Shown here in pieces: positions 54,183 to 62,905 of a stretch of 64,000 nucleotides of DNA (its first letter is position 1; every line of letters starts with the position of its first letter). The position numbers and the translations under genes were made by a program. The stretch covers positions 1,178,001-1,242,000 of the forward strand of contig NZ_QSNT01000002.1 of assembly GCF_009498525.1 (NCBI RefSeq), read 5' to 3'. The notes beneath the pieces were generated by a model. That model was not told the DNA's origin. It worked only from the letters and a program-made list of their open reading frames with translations, and did no database searches. Source of the stretch: Rhizobium sp. ICMP 5592 (lineage in GTDB: Bacteria; Pseudomonadota; Alphaproteobacteria; Rhizobiales; Rhizobiaceae).

Positions 54183-54644
54183 ATGATGGACGAGATCTAT
54201 AACAGCAAGATCCTGGAATTCGCCGGCAATATCGAACGCATTGGCAGCCTTTCAGACGCCGATGCAAGCGCTCAGGCCCATTCCAGACTGTGCGGTTCCC
54301 GCGTCAAGATCTGGCTGAAGATGGACGGCGATGTCGTTACCGATTTTGCGCACGACGTCAAGGCCTGTGCGCTCGGTCAGGCATCTTCTTCGGTCATGGC
54401 CCGCCATGTAGTCGGTGCGACCGCCGAGGAATTGCGCAAGGCCCGCGAAGATATGCTCGCGATGCTGAAGGCGGACGGCGAGGGGCCATCGGGCCGTTTC
54501 GAGGACATGCGTTATCTGAAGCCGGTCAAGGATTACAAGGCGCGGCATGCATCGACGATGCTGACATTCGATGCCGTGGTGGATGCGATCGGGCAGATCG
54601 AGGCGGCGCGCGGAAATCATGCGACTGCCGCAGCCGTTTCATAA
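54183..54644 (+). CDS. IscU/NifU-N-like scaffold protein lacking the third ligand Cys
   Basis: The 153-residue protein has the IscU-like fold pattern: IYNSKILEFAGNIERIG at the start, the first Cys in RLCGSRVKIWL (Cys37) and the second in VKACALGQASSS (Cys62). The third Cys of IscU, in an HCS-type motif, is replaced by Ala123 in ARHASTML. It may be a SufU-like sulfur acceptor, a partial scaffold or a carrier. It is divergent from folE and 12 bp upstream of yidD, so an operon with yidD is likely. Confidence 0.88.
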   Translation: MMDEIYNSKILEFAGNIERIGSLSDADASAQAHSRLCGSRVKIWLKMDGDVVTDFAHDVKACALGQASSSVMARHVVGATAEELRKAREDMLAMLKADGEGPSGRFEDMRYLKPVKDYKARHASTMLTFDAVVDAIGQIEAARGNHATAAAVS

Positions 54645-54656
54645 AGACGGCGAGCC

Positions 54657-55085
54657 ATGTGCTATCTCTGTTCCATTCAAGAAGACGATGATGAGGGAGG
54701 CGCTGCCGCGGGCTCCAGCGGTTTGAGGCGTAGCGAGACAGCATCCCGCGATAACGCTAAACCGCTGCATTCCCGCAACTATTCCGGTCCCTTCCGCAAG
54801 ACGCCCGATCGCCTCTTTGGCATAGGCCTGATCCGGCTCTATCAATTGACCCTTTCCGGCTTCATCGGCAATTCCTGCCGCCATATTCCGACGTGCTCGG
54901 AATATGGCTACGAATCCGTCGCCCGTCATGGCCTCTGGGCCGGCGGTTGGATGACGCTGTTTCGGGTGGCACGATGCGGACCTGGCGGTACCAGCGGGCT
55001 GGATCCCGTGCCTGAGGCTCTGGAAAATCGCTATCATTGGTGGACACCCTGGCGATATTTCGTCATCGGCCGGAAAGCAGCTTGA
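54657..55085 (+). CDS. yidD: Membrane protein insertion efficiency factor YidD
   Basis: The 142-residue protein contains the YidD domain: LIRLYQLTLSGFIGNSCRHIPTCSEYGYESV in two parts, with the conserved Cys pair, then HGLWAGGWMTLFRVARC and DPVP. YidD aids YidC/Sec-mediated insertion at the inner membrane. About 50 residues of polar N-terminal sequence precede the domain, longer than in E. coli, so a later start is possible. Confidence 0.9.
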   Translation: MCYLCSIQEDDDEGGAAAGSSGLRRSETASRDNAKPLHSRNYSGPFRKTPDRLFGIGLIRLYQLTLSGFIGNSCRHIPTCSEYGYESVARHGLWAGGWMTLFRVARCGPGGTSGLDPVPEALENRYHWWTPWRYFVIGRKAA

Positions 55086-55090
55086 GGGGC

Positions 55091-55621
55091 ATGACGACGT
55101 ATGTCGCACTGCTTCACAGCATAGTCTTAACCGCCGGCCGTCGTGTGATCATGAGTGATCTGCGGGCGATGGCAGAGGATGTCGGATTCACCAATGTCAA
55201 AACACTGGTTTCGACCGGAAATCTGGTCTTCGAGACTGGCGCACAACCGGTTGCAGTGGTCGAAACTCAGCTCGAAGCAGGCTTTACGAAGGCCTTCGGC
55301 AAGCACGTCGACATCATTGCGCGTGATGCTGCGACATGGATGGAGCTTGTTGCGGGCAATCCGTTCGCAGACGGCGGGGGCAGCGAAGTGGCGGTCCGCG
55401 TCATGCGCAGGCCACTCGATCCGTCAGTGATCGAAGGACTCGAAAAGCGCAGAAGCGATCCGGAGCGGCTGGCCGTGGTTGACGGCGATCTCTGGATCGA
55501 TTTTGGCGGTAAGGCCAGCGAAACACGCCTGCTGTCGTCCCTCACGACAAAACGTCTTGGCGTTGGCACGTTGCGCAATTGGAATACGGTACGCGGAGTG
55601 GCCCGGATGATCGGCCGGTAG
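55091..55621 (+). CDS. DUF1697 family protein
   Basis: The 176-residue protein shows DUF1697 features: TYVALLHSIVLTAGRRVIMSDLR in two parts at the start, the FTNVKTLVSTGNLVFE block and TRLLSSLTTKRLGVGTLRNWNTV at the end. The usual N-terminal VALLRGINVG appears altered as VALLHSIVLT. The function is unknown. The start at ATG 55091 is just after the yidD stop. Confidence 0.88.
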   Translation: MTTYVALLHSIVLTAGRRVIMSDLRAMAEDVGFTNVKTLVSTGNLVFETGAQPVAVVETQLEAGFTKAFGKHVDIIARDAATWMELVAGNPFADGGGSEVAVRVMRRPLDPSVIEGLEKRRSDPERLAVVDGDLWIDFGGKASETRLLSSLTTKRLGVGTLRNWNTVRGVARMIGR

Positions 55622-55748
55622 AGCTGCTTTTCCTTTACTAGATAGCGAAATAGAGCTATCAGGCGCGCGGACATAAGTAAGCATTTACTTAGTCCCCGTC
55701 TTTAAAACCACCCGCATTCGTTGGCGGGACTGGACAAGGAGAATTTCG

Positions 55749-57737
55749 ATGTCCCAATCCGTTTCCCTGACATTTCCCGATGGTTCCGTGCGCAGCTACG
55801 ATGCTGGCGCAACCGGCCGGGATGTCGCCGAATCCATTTCCAAGTCGCTTGCCAAGAAGGCCGTCGCCATTGCGATCGACGGCACCGTGCGCGACCTTTC
55901 CGAGCCGGTGACCGACGGCAAGATCGAAATCATTACCCGCAATGACGACCGCGCGCTGGAGTTGATCCGGCATGACGCGGCGCATGTCATGGCGGAAGCC
56001 GTGCAGGAACTCTGGCCCGGCACGCAGGTGACCATCGGCCCGGTGATCGAAAACGGCTTCTATTACGACTTCGCCAAGAACGAGCCCTTCACGCCTGACG
56101 ACCTGCCGGTCATCGAGAAGAAGATGCGCGAGATCATCCAGCGTAACAAGCCCTTCACCAGGCAGATCTGGTCGCGCGAGAAGGCCAGGCAGGTCTTTGC
56201 CGACAAGGGCGAGCGCTACAAGGTCGAACTCGTCGACGCCATTCCCGAAGGACAGGACCTGAAAATCTATTATCAGGGCGACTGGTTCGACCTCTGCCGT
56301 GGGCCGCATATGGCCTCCACCGGCCAGATCGGAACGGCCTTCAAGCTGATGAAGGTGGCCGGTGCCTATTGGCGCGGCGACAGCAACAATCCGATGCTGA
56401 CCCGCATCTACGGCACAGCCTTTGCCGAGCAGGCCGATCTCGACAACTACCTGCACATTCTCGCCGAGGCCGAGAAGCGCGATCATCGCCGTCTCGGTCG
56501 CGAAATGGACCTGTTCCATTTCCAGGAAGAAGGTCCGGGCGTCGTCTTCTGGCACGGCAAGGGCTGGCGCATCTTCCAGACCTTGGTCTCCTACATGCGC
56601 CGCCGTCTGGAAGGCGACTATCAGGAAGTCAACGCGCCGCAGGTGCTCGACAAGTCGCTCTGGGAAACTTCCGGTCACTGGGGCTGGTATCGCGACAACA
56701 TGTTCAAAGTGACGGTCGCCGGCGATGACACCGACGACGACCGCGTCTTCGCGCTGAAGCCGATGAACTGCCCCGGCCATATCCAGATCTTCAAGCATGG
56801 CTTGAAGTCTTACCGCGAACTGCCCATCCGCCTTGCGGAATTCGGCAATGTGCATCGCTATGAGCCATCGGGCGCGCTGCATGGCCTGATGCGCGTGCGC
56901 GGCTTCACGCAGGACGACGCGCATATCTTCTGCACCGACGAGCAAATGGCGGCCGAATGCCTGAAGATCAACGACCTGATCCTGTCGGTCTATGAAGACT
57001 TCGGCTTCAAGGAAATCGTCGTCAAGCTCTCGACCCGCCCTGAAAAGCGTGTCGGCGACGATGCGCTCTGGGATCGTGCCGAAAGCGTGATGATGGAGGT
57101 CCTGAAGACCATCGAAGAACAGTCCGGCGGCCGCATCAAGACCGGTATCCTGCCGGGCGAAGGCGCGTTCTACGGGCCGAAGTTCGAATATACGCTGAAG
57201 GATGCCATCGGCCGTGAATGGCAGTGCGGCACGACGCAGGTCGATTTCAACCTGCCGGAACGCTTCGGCGCCTTCTATATCGACCAGCATTCCGAAAAGA
57301 CGCAGCCGGTGATGATCCATCGCGCAATCTGCGGCTCGATGGAGCGCTTCCTCGGTATCCTGATCGAGAACTTCGCCGGCCATATGCCGCTTTGGGTTTC
57401 GCCGCTGCAGGTGGTTGTCGCAACCATCACCTCGGAAGCCGATGGCTATGGCGAAGAGGTTGCCGAAGCACTGCGGGACGCCGGGCTCACGGTCGAGACC
57501 GACTTCCGCAACGAGAAGATCAACTACAAGATCCGCGAGCATTCGGTGACGAAGGTTCCGGTGATCATCGTCTGCGGCAAGAAGGAAGCCGAGGAGCGCT
57601 CGGTCAATATCCGCCGTCTCGGCAGCCAGGCACAGACGGCCATGTCGCTCGACGAGGCGATCGCATCGCTCTCGCTCGAAGCCACGCCGCCGGACGTTCT
57701 GCGCAAGCGCGAAGCCAAGCGGGCTAAGCTCGCCTGA
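55749..57737 (+). CDS. thrS: Threonyl-tRNA synthetase
   Basis: The 662-residue class II synthetase charges tRNA-Thr. It has a TGS domain (residues 1-65), the editing N2 domain with [11 protein letters not shown] and the GFYYDF block, class II motif 1 in the [16 protein letters not shown] region, motif 2 with [30 protein letters not shown] in parts, and motif 3 with [13 protein letters not shown]. The anticodon-binding domain closes the protein. The AAGGAGAATTTCG ribosome-binding site supports ATG 55749. Confidence 0.97.
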   Translation: MSQSVSLTFPDGSVRSYDAGATGRDVAESISKSLAKKAVAIAIDGTVRDLSEPVTDGKIEIITRNDDRALELIRHDAAHVMAEAVQELWPGTQVTIGPVIENGFYYDFAKNEPFTPDDLPVIEKKMREIIQRNKPFTRQIWSREKARQVFADKGERYKVELVDAIPEGQDLKIYYQGDWFDLCRGPHMASTGQIGTAFKLMKVAGAYWRGDSNNPMLTRIYGTAFAEQADLDNYLHILAEAEKRDHRRLGREMDLFHFQEEGPGVVFWHGKGWRIFQTLVSYMRRRLEGDYQEVNAPQVLDKSLWETSGHWGWYRDNMFKVTVAGDDTDDDRVFALKPMNCPGHIQIFKHGLKSYRELPIRLAEFGNVHRYEPSGALHGLMRVRGFTQDDAHIFCTDEQMAAECLKINDLILSVYEDFGFKEIVVKLSTRPEKRVGDDALWDRAESVMMEVLKTIEEQSGGRIKTGILPGEGAFYGPKFEYTLKDAIGREWQCGTTQVDFNLPERFGAFYIDQHSEKTQPVMIHRAICGSMERFLGILIENFAGHMPLWVSPLQVVVATITSEADGYGEEVAEALRDAGLTVETDFRNEKINYKIREHSVTKVPVIIVCGKKEAEERSVNIRRLGSQAQTAMSLDEAIASLSLEATPPDVLRKREAKRAKLA

Positions 57738-57740
57738 TAA

Positions 57741-57803
57741 ACAGATAGATATGTCGTCTGACGGCGTCTTCAGTGCGCCGTCAGATAACTGACATAGATC
57801 TGT
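57741..57803. repeat. Long imperfect inverted repeat between thrS and acyltransferase gene
   Basis: Three paired blocks form one long stem. The outer ACAGAT/ATCTGT has 6 bp, the middle TATGTC/GACATA has 6 bp and the inner TCTGACGGCG/CGCCGTCAGA has 10 bp, with small internal loops and a 9-nt apical loop. It starts 4 bp after the thrS stop and ends 5 bp before the next start codon. It can be a terminator for thrS or a control element for the next gene. Confidence 0.65.
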
Positions 57804-57808
57804 AATAT

Positions 57809-58690
57809 ATGCGCCTGGATGCACAAGGAGCGGGGCAGCCCGTCGCGGATTTGGATTTCAAAGAATTATCCTACGCCAATGAACGAGATACGCGCATCAA
57901 GCGCTGGTTCATCCGCTCCATAGAGGGTCTTTCCGGCCGCGATCGCTTTGCCCGGCTCTATGATATTTGGCGTAGCGATATTGTCGGCAAAAGCGAGCGT
58001 GTCTTCGGCAAGATGCTCGATCTTATCGATGTGCGCCTCGTGACCAAGGGCGAATGGCCGCCGCGCGATGTTCCCGATGCGCCGATTGTCATCGTCGCCA
58101 ATCATCCCTTCGGTATCGGCGACGGCATCGCCGTCCTGGCGCTCGCCGAAGAGCTCGGACGCCCGTTCAAGGTGCTCATCAACAACGAGTTGCTGAAAGT
58201 ACCTGAAATGAATGACTATTCGCTGCCAGTGTCCTTCGAGGAGACCAAGGAGGCGATGGCGATCAACATGAAGACGCGCCATGAAGCCGTTCGCCTGCTC
58301 AGGGAAGGTACTACCATCATCGTCTTTCCGGCCGGCGGCGTCGCAACGGCCAAGAAGGGCTTTGGCCGTGCCGAGGACCTGCCGTGGAAGATCTTTCCAG
58401 CAAAACTGATCCAGGCGGCCCGCGCCAGCGTCATTCCCATCTATTTCGAAGGCCAGAACGGCCGGCTGTTTCATCTCGCCAGCCGTGTATCGATGACGCT
58501 GCGCATCTCGCTGCTGATCCGCGAGTTCCGCCGCCTGTCCGGCAGCACCATCACCGCCCATGTCGGCAAGCTGATGACCTGGGAGGCGATGAGCGAAGGC
58601 AGCGACCGCAAGGATCTGTTGTCGAAACTCTACGGCGCGGTGTTTTCCATGGCGCCGCCGAAACGGGCGCTGCGAAAAAAAGCCGGGTGA
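57809..58690 (+). CDS. Lysophospholipid acyltransferase (PlsC-type) family protein
   Basis: The 293-residue protein has the acyltransferase motif I as VANHPFGIGDGIA, motif III in VFPAGGVATAKKGFG and motif IV-like PIYFEGQNG. It transfers an acyl chain to a lysolipid head group; phosphatidic-acid or ornithine-lipid synthesis are possible. A strong ribosome-binding site before ATG 57809 is not seen, and AAGGAG occurs inside the frame about 25 bp later, so the true start may be downstream. The long inverted repeat directly precedes it. Confidence 0.85.
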   Translation: MRLDAQGAGQPVADLDFKELSYANERDTRIKRWFIRSIEGLSGRDRFARLYDIWRSDIVGKSERVFGKMLDLIDVRLVTKGEWPPRDVPDAPIVIVANHPFGIGDGIAVLALAEELGRPFKVLINNELLKVPEMNDYSLPVSFEETKEAMAINMKTRHEAVRLLREGTTIIVFPAGGVATAKKGFGRAEDLPWKIFPAKLIQAARASVIPIYFEGQNGRLFHLASRVSMTLRISLLIREFRRLSGSTITAHVGKLMTWEAMSEGSDRKDLLSKLYGAVFSMAPPKRALRKKAG

Positions 58691-58709
58691 GGCAAAGGCT
58701 GCCTCAGCA

Positions 58710-59837
58710 TCAATCCATACTATCGCCGCCATCATCGCCGGCAGACGGCGCCAATTGCTCATAGGTCGGCAACGGGCGCTGTTGGCTTGACACGCCTGGC
58801 TGGCCCGATGGTCCCTGGTTCTGCTCTGCCTGCGGCGACTGGATGGGAATTTGCTGCGCCGGTTGCTGATCGTCGGCATCCTGCGGCTGCTGTTCCTTCA
58901 TCAGCACTTCGACATCGGTATTCCTGCCGGCGACGACAGTGAAGTCGCGCTGGTAGATCTTGTCCTTGTTGCGGGCGACGGCGGTATACTGGCCTTCGGC
59001 CAGCACCATGACCGGGAAAGCGCTGAGGCTTTCACCGACGATATCGCCGGCTGATGTCAGGATCGACCAGGCGGTATCGGCGATCGCTTCGCCGCCGGCA
59101 TCCGAGACCAGCTTGAAGGTGATCTTGGCGGCCCTGTGCTGGATCGTCGCCTCGGTCACCTTGCCGGCCTCGACCTGGATATCGGCTCGAATGACGGCGT
59201 TGACGGCACCATATTCGGAGACGATGTGATAGGTGCCGGTGCTGAGACCCACGAGGGTGTTCGGCTTGACGTCGGACATCACCAGGCCGCGCTCGCCATC
59301 TTCCTTGGCATCGCCCGCATAGATCGAGAAACTCAGCTCGGCGGGCGGAATGCGAACGTCAGAACCGGAGACAGCATTCAGCACCATGCCGCCGGCGTCC
59401 AGCACCATGGTCTGCTTCTGCGACAGGCCGCTTTCAGGCACGGTCAGCTTCTTGGTCACTCCGGCCCGGCCGAAGGAGACATTGACGAAATAATCACCGG
59501 GCAGAAGATGGAAGGAAGCCGAGCCGCCCTTGGAGCTCGCCACCAGCGGCAGTTTGCCGTCAGCGCCGGCAAAGGGGCTGAAGACATACCAGGACAGGCC
59601 CTGCTGCTGCGGGCCGCTATCCGGTGCAAGCTTGGCTTCCAGCGAAACGTCGCGCAATATTCGTGCCGGCGAATTTTCGCCGCCCGGCGCCACGAAGGCA
59701 TTGAGCTTCGGCATTTTCATGCTGCCGTCGAGCTGCTTGAACTCCTGAAAGGCATCCTGCGCCGAGGCAGCCGTGCTCAGGCTGGCGAGCATGGCGAAAG
59801 CCACGCCCAATCGGTGAGCGGATGAAATACCTGACAT
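58710..59837 (-). CDS. Secreted protein with beta-rich repeats and Gln/Pro-rich tail
   Basis: The 375-residue protein has a signal peptide (residues about 1-23, ending ASAQD). Several beta-sandwich-like repeats follow: a segment with [20 protein letters not shown] and similar ones with [15 protein letters not shown] and [20 protein letters not shown], each with a GxY-type ending such as GDYFVNV, GTYHIVS and GQYTAVA. The last 60 residues are rich in Gln and Pro. Function unknown; a surface or periplasmic role is likely. ATG 59837 is chosen because the signal peptide starts there. Confidence 0.75.
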   Translation of the reverse strand: MSGISSAHRLGVAFAMLASLSTAASAQDAFQEFKQLDGSMKMPKLNAFVAPGGENSPARILRDVSLEAKLAPDSGPQQQGLSWYVFSPFAGADGKLPLVASSKGGSASFHLLPGDYFVNVSFGRAGVTKKLTVPESGLSQKQTMVLDAGGMVLNAVSGSDVRIPPAELSFSIYAGDAKEDGERGLVMSDVKPNTLVGLSTGTYHIVSEYGAVNAVIRADIQVEAGKVTEATIQHRAAKITFKLVSDAGGEAIADTAWSILTSAGDIVGESLSAFPVMVLAEGQYTAVARNKDKIYQRDFTVVAGRNTDVEVLMKEQQPQDADDQQPAQQIPIQSPQAEQNQGPSGQPGVSSQQRPLPTYEQLAPSAGDDGGDSMD

Positions 59838-59947
59838 GCGTTCCCAACCGATTGACTTCCGATAAAACACAGGCCACTTCAAAACCAATGCGGTGGCAAA
59901 TTCAAGACCCACTTCCTCCCGCGCATGAAAATGAAAGCAATCATTCC

Positions 59948-60535
59948 ATGAAAACCGATATCAAGCTGGTCGATTATCTGGCGGTTCGCCGATCCATTCC
60001 CGCATTTCAGATGGCGGAACCAGGTCCGGACAAGACCGAAATCGAAGAAATCCTGCGGCTTGCCTCCCGTGTGCCGGATCACGGCAAACTCGCTCCTTGG
60101 CGCTTCATCGTCTATCGCGGCGAGGAGCGCGCGCGGATAGGCGAAGAGTTGCTGAAGCTCGCGCTGGAAGCCAAGCCCGATCTGTCCGGGGAAATGATCC
60201 AGGTCGAGCGCACGCGCTTCACGCGCGCGCCGGTCGTCATCGCGGTCGTCAGCAAGGCGGCGCCGCATTTTAAGATCCCGGAATGGGAACAATTGATGTC
60301 AGCGGGCGCACTTTGCCTCAATCTGCTGATCTCGGCCAATGCCCATGGCTGGGTTTCGAACTGGCTGACCGAATGGTTCGCCTATGATGAGCGCGCCTAT
60401 CCGCTCCTCGGCGTCCAGCCGGGTGAAAAGGTCGCCGGCTTCATCCATATCGGTTCCTCCGAGTTCCCTCCGATAGAACGGCCGCGCCCGGAACTGGTGG
60501 AAACCGTGACCTGGGTTGGCGGCGAGGGGGCGTAA
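59948..60535 (+). CDS. Nitroreductase-family FMN oxidoreductase
   Basis: The 195-residue protein has the nitroreductase layout: [13 protein letters not shown] (flavin-binding arginines), [19 protein letters not shown] and the final [11 protein letters not shown]. The substrate is unknown; members reduce nitro compounds, quinones or act in flavin metabolism. It overlaps the start of the next gene by one base (TAATG), so the two are probably one transcription unit. Confidence 0.92.
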   Translation: MKTDIKLVDYLAVRRSIPAFQMAEPGPDKTEIEEILRLASRVPDHGKLAPWRFIVYRGEERARIGEELLKLALEAKPDLSGEMIQVERTRFTRAPVVIAVVSKAAPHFKIPEWEQLMSAGALCLNLLISANAHGWVSNWLTEWFAYDERAYPLLGVQPGEKVAGFIHIGSSEFPPIERPRPELVETVTWVGGEGA

Positions 60536-61140
60536 TGTTCTACACGACCGACACCAATCAGCATGGCCTGTCTCATGATCCCTTCAAGGCGATCGTCACG
60601 CCGCGCCCGATCGGCTGGATCGGCAGCAAGGGCAGGGACGGCTCCATCAACCTGTCACCCTACTCATTCTTCAATGCAATCAGCGATCGTCCGAAGCTGG
60701 TGATGTTTTCTTCGACTGGCCGCAAGGACAGCGCTCGCAATGTCGAGGAAACCGGCGTCTTCACCGCCAATCTCGTCAGCCGCAACCTCGTGGAAAAGAT
60801 GAACCAATCATCCATTTCCGTGCCCTACGGCACCAATGAGTTCGAGCTTGCCGGCCTGACGGCCGAACCCGGTCGATTGGTGGACGCGCCCTATGTCAGC
60901 GAAGCCTTTGCCGTTCTTGAGTGCCGGGTAACAGAGATCATGCGACCCAAGGACCTCAACGGAGAGCCGACTGAGAATGTCATGGTCTTTGGCCAGGTCG
61001 TCGGCATCCATATCGATGAGACGATCATTCGTGACGGCCGGCTCGATATGGCACTTGCCCGCCCCGTCGCGCGCATGGGGTATATGGATTACAGCGAAGG
61101 CAACGACGTCTTCGAACTGGTGCGGCCGAAGACGTCGTGA
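60535..61140 (+). CDS. Flavin reductase-like (FMN-binding split-barrel) protein
   Basis: The 201-residue protein has the flavin reductase-like domain: DPFKAIVTPRPIGWIGSKG at the start, NLSPYSFFNAISDRPKLVMFSS, and TGVFTANLVSRNLVEKMN in parts. Such proteins supply reduced flavin or are themselves flavin-dependent reductases. One-base overlap with the nitroreductase gene suggests a functional pair. Confidence 0.92.
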   Translation: MFYTTDTNQHGLSHDPFKAIVTPRPIGWIGSKGRDGSINLSPYSFFNAISDRPKLVMFSSTGRKDSARNVEETGVFTANLVSRNLVEKMNQSSISVPYGTNEFELAGLTAEPGRLVDAPYVSEAFAVLECRVTEIMRPKDLNGEPTENVMVFGQVVGIHIDETIIRDGRLDMALARPVARMGYMDYSEGNDVFELVRPKTS

Positions 61141-61203
61141 CGACAGCTCGCGCATTAGTGGTTAATAAATAAGGTAAACGGCCCGTAAACCTTTCGCCGT
61201 TAG

Positions 61204-61231
61204 CTTGTCCCTCATGGGTTTGCGGGACAAG
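61204..61231. repeat. 8-bp inverted repeat in DUF2336 gene leader
   Basis: CTTGTCCC and GGGACAAG form a perfect 8-bp stem with a 12-nt loop, ending 28 bp before the DUF2336 start codon. It could be a leader structure or an operator. Confidence 0.5.
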
Positions 61232-61259
61232 AATCGTCCCGACGATATCGGGGCATTAC

Positions 61260-62399
61260 GTGATCATAGAAGCATTTCTTCGCTGGGCTGAGACCGCCAA
61301 GGCAGAGGGCAGGGCAAGGGCGGCCAATGCTCTCGGCCGTGCCTATTTGCAATCGGTTATGCCGGCGGGAGAGCGTGAGGCCGCCGAAATGGCGATGACC
61401 TATCTGCTCGATGATCCATCGCCCCGCGTACGGCTGGCGCTTGCCGAAGCCGTGGCGCGTGCACCGAATACACCGCGCGGCATCATCCTTTCCTTGGCGG
61501 AAGATCAGCCGGAAATTGCCGGGCAGGTCATTCTCTTGTCGCCGGTCTTCACCGATGGCGATCTCATCGATCTTGCGCTGCGCGGCAGCGATGTGACGCG
61601 CGTCCTGATTGCCTCGCGCGGACAGGTGTCGCGGCCGGTTTCCGCGGCACTGGCCGAGATCGGCGGGGAAACCGAGATTCTCTGCCTGCTGGAGAACGAC
61701 GCAGCCTCATTGTCGCGCGTCTCGCTGAAACGCATTGCCGAACGGCTTGGCGATCACGCTGAGATTCGCGGCCTGCTTCTTGCTCGCGACACCTTGCCTT
61801 CAGATGTGCGCCACCTGTTGATGCGGCATGTTTGCGCCGCATTGTCGAGCTCGAGCCTCATACAGGCCACGATCGATGCCGGCCGGCTGCAGCATATTAC
61901 CCGCGAGGCTAGTGAGACGGCGACGGTCTCAATCGCCGGATCGGTTCAGCAAGACGATATTCCGCATCTGGCCGAGCATCTGCGCCAGTCCGGCTGGCTG
62001 ACGCCGGCGTTCCTGATGCACGCGCTTTGTTCCGGCAAGGTCGATTTCTTCGCCGGTGCGATTACGAACCTCTCCGGATGCGACGAGCGGCGGGTCCGTT
62101 CGATCCTGTCAACCGGCCGCGTCTATGCCGTGCGCGCGCTTTATGAATCCGCTGGCCTGCCGCGCGATATCAGTGTTGTCTTCGTTGAGGCGACACTGAT
62201 CTGGCGGGAGGCATCACAAACATCGGGCGGCGGCATGCTGGACAATGTCTCGGTCCGGCTAATGCGCAAATTCCATGTCGCCGAGCGGTCGCCTGCCGCG
62301 GCAATACAATTGCTGGATATGGTGGAGAAGATCGCCAATGCCGAACGGCGACAGACGGCGCGGAGCTTTGCAGCGCTGGCGGCTCTCGCGGCAGCGTGA
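61260..62399 (+). CDS. DUF2336 family protein
   Basis: The 379-residue protein, starting at GTG 61260, consists of helical HEAT-like repeats: REAAEMAMTYLLDDPSPRVRLALAEAVA is one and others follow with LRGSDVTRVLIASRGQVS and LAEIGGETEILCLLENDAAS. DUF2336 proteins are confined to Alphaproteobacteria and their role is unknown. The RBS is GGGG-rich. A 25-codon ATG-initiated frame in the leader overlaps its start out of frame. Confidence 0.88.
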   Translation: MIIEAFLRWAETAKAEGRARAANALGRAYLQSVMPAGEREAAEMAMTYLLDDPSPRVRLALAEAVARAPNTPRGIILSLAEDQPEIAGQVILLSPVFTDGDLIDLALRGSDVTRVLIASRGQVSRPVSAALAEIGGETEILCLLENDAASLSRVSLKRIAERLGDHAEIRGLLLARDTLPSDVRHLLMRHVCAALSSSSLIQATIDAGRLQHITREASETATVSIAGSVQQDDIPHLAEHLRQSGWLTPAFLMHALCSGKVDFFAGAITNLSGCDERRVRSILSTGRVYAVRALYESAGLPRDISVVFVEATLIWREASQTSGGGMLDNVSVRLMRKFHVAERSPAAAIQLLDMVEKIANAERRQTARSFAALAALAAA

Positions 62400-62435
62400 T
62401 ATTGATCTGCGATCAAAGCTTTCAGGATATGACTT

Positions 62436-62894
62436 TTGCTGACCATTGCCGTTGAACCACCGCGCCAGGACGGTGTTATCCGTCTCCTCGACATGTCGAG
62501 CGCCTATGCCGAATCGCTTTATCCCGCGGAAAGCAACCACCTGCTTGATCTAAGCTCATTGGAAAAGCCTGAAGTGACCTTCTGGGTTGCGCGGCTGGAT
62601 GGCGATATCGTCGGCTGTTGTTCGCTGGTCGAGGCCGGTGATGGCACGGCCGAGATCAAGCGCATGTTCGTCGATCCGATCGCCCGGGGACAAAAGGTCG
62701 CTCAGAAACTGATGAGTGTGCTTGAAGCAAAGGCGGCGGAACGAAACCTGACGGCAGTGCGGCTGGAAACCGGCATATACCAGCCGGAAGCCATCGCGCT
62801 CTACCGCAAGTCCGGCTATGTCGAGATCGAACCATTCGGCGAGTACAAGCCCGATCCGCTCAGCCTGTTCATGGAAAAGACGCTATCCCCATAG
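62436..62894 (+). CDS. GNAT-family N-acetyltransferase
   Basis: The 152-residue protein shows the GNAT core: VTFWVARLDGDIVGCCSLV, then EIKRMFVDPIARGQKVAQKLM (acetyl-CoA binding), and a C-terminal ALYRKSGYVEIEPFGEY. It starts with TTG at 62436 behind an AGGA site; ATG 62429 is out of frame. Substrate unknown. Confidence 0.87.
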   Translation: MLTIAVEPPRQDGVIRLLDMSSAYAESLYPAESNHLLDLSSLEKPEVTFWVARLDGDIVGCCSLVEAGDGTAEIKRMFVDPIARGQKVAQKLMSVLEAKAAERNLTAVRLETGIYQPEAIALYRKSGYVEIEPFGEYKPDPLSLFMEKTLSP

Positions 62895-62905
62895 GCGATA
62901 GCTGA

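Noticed and set aside
55689..57824. Minus-strand frame of 711 codons opposite thrS
   Set aside because: Shadow of thrS, which has all class II motifs.
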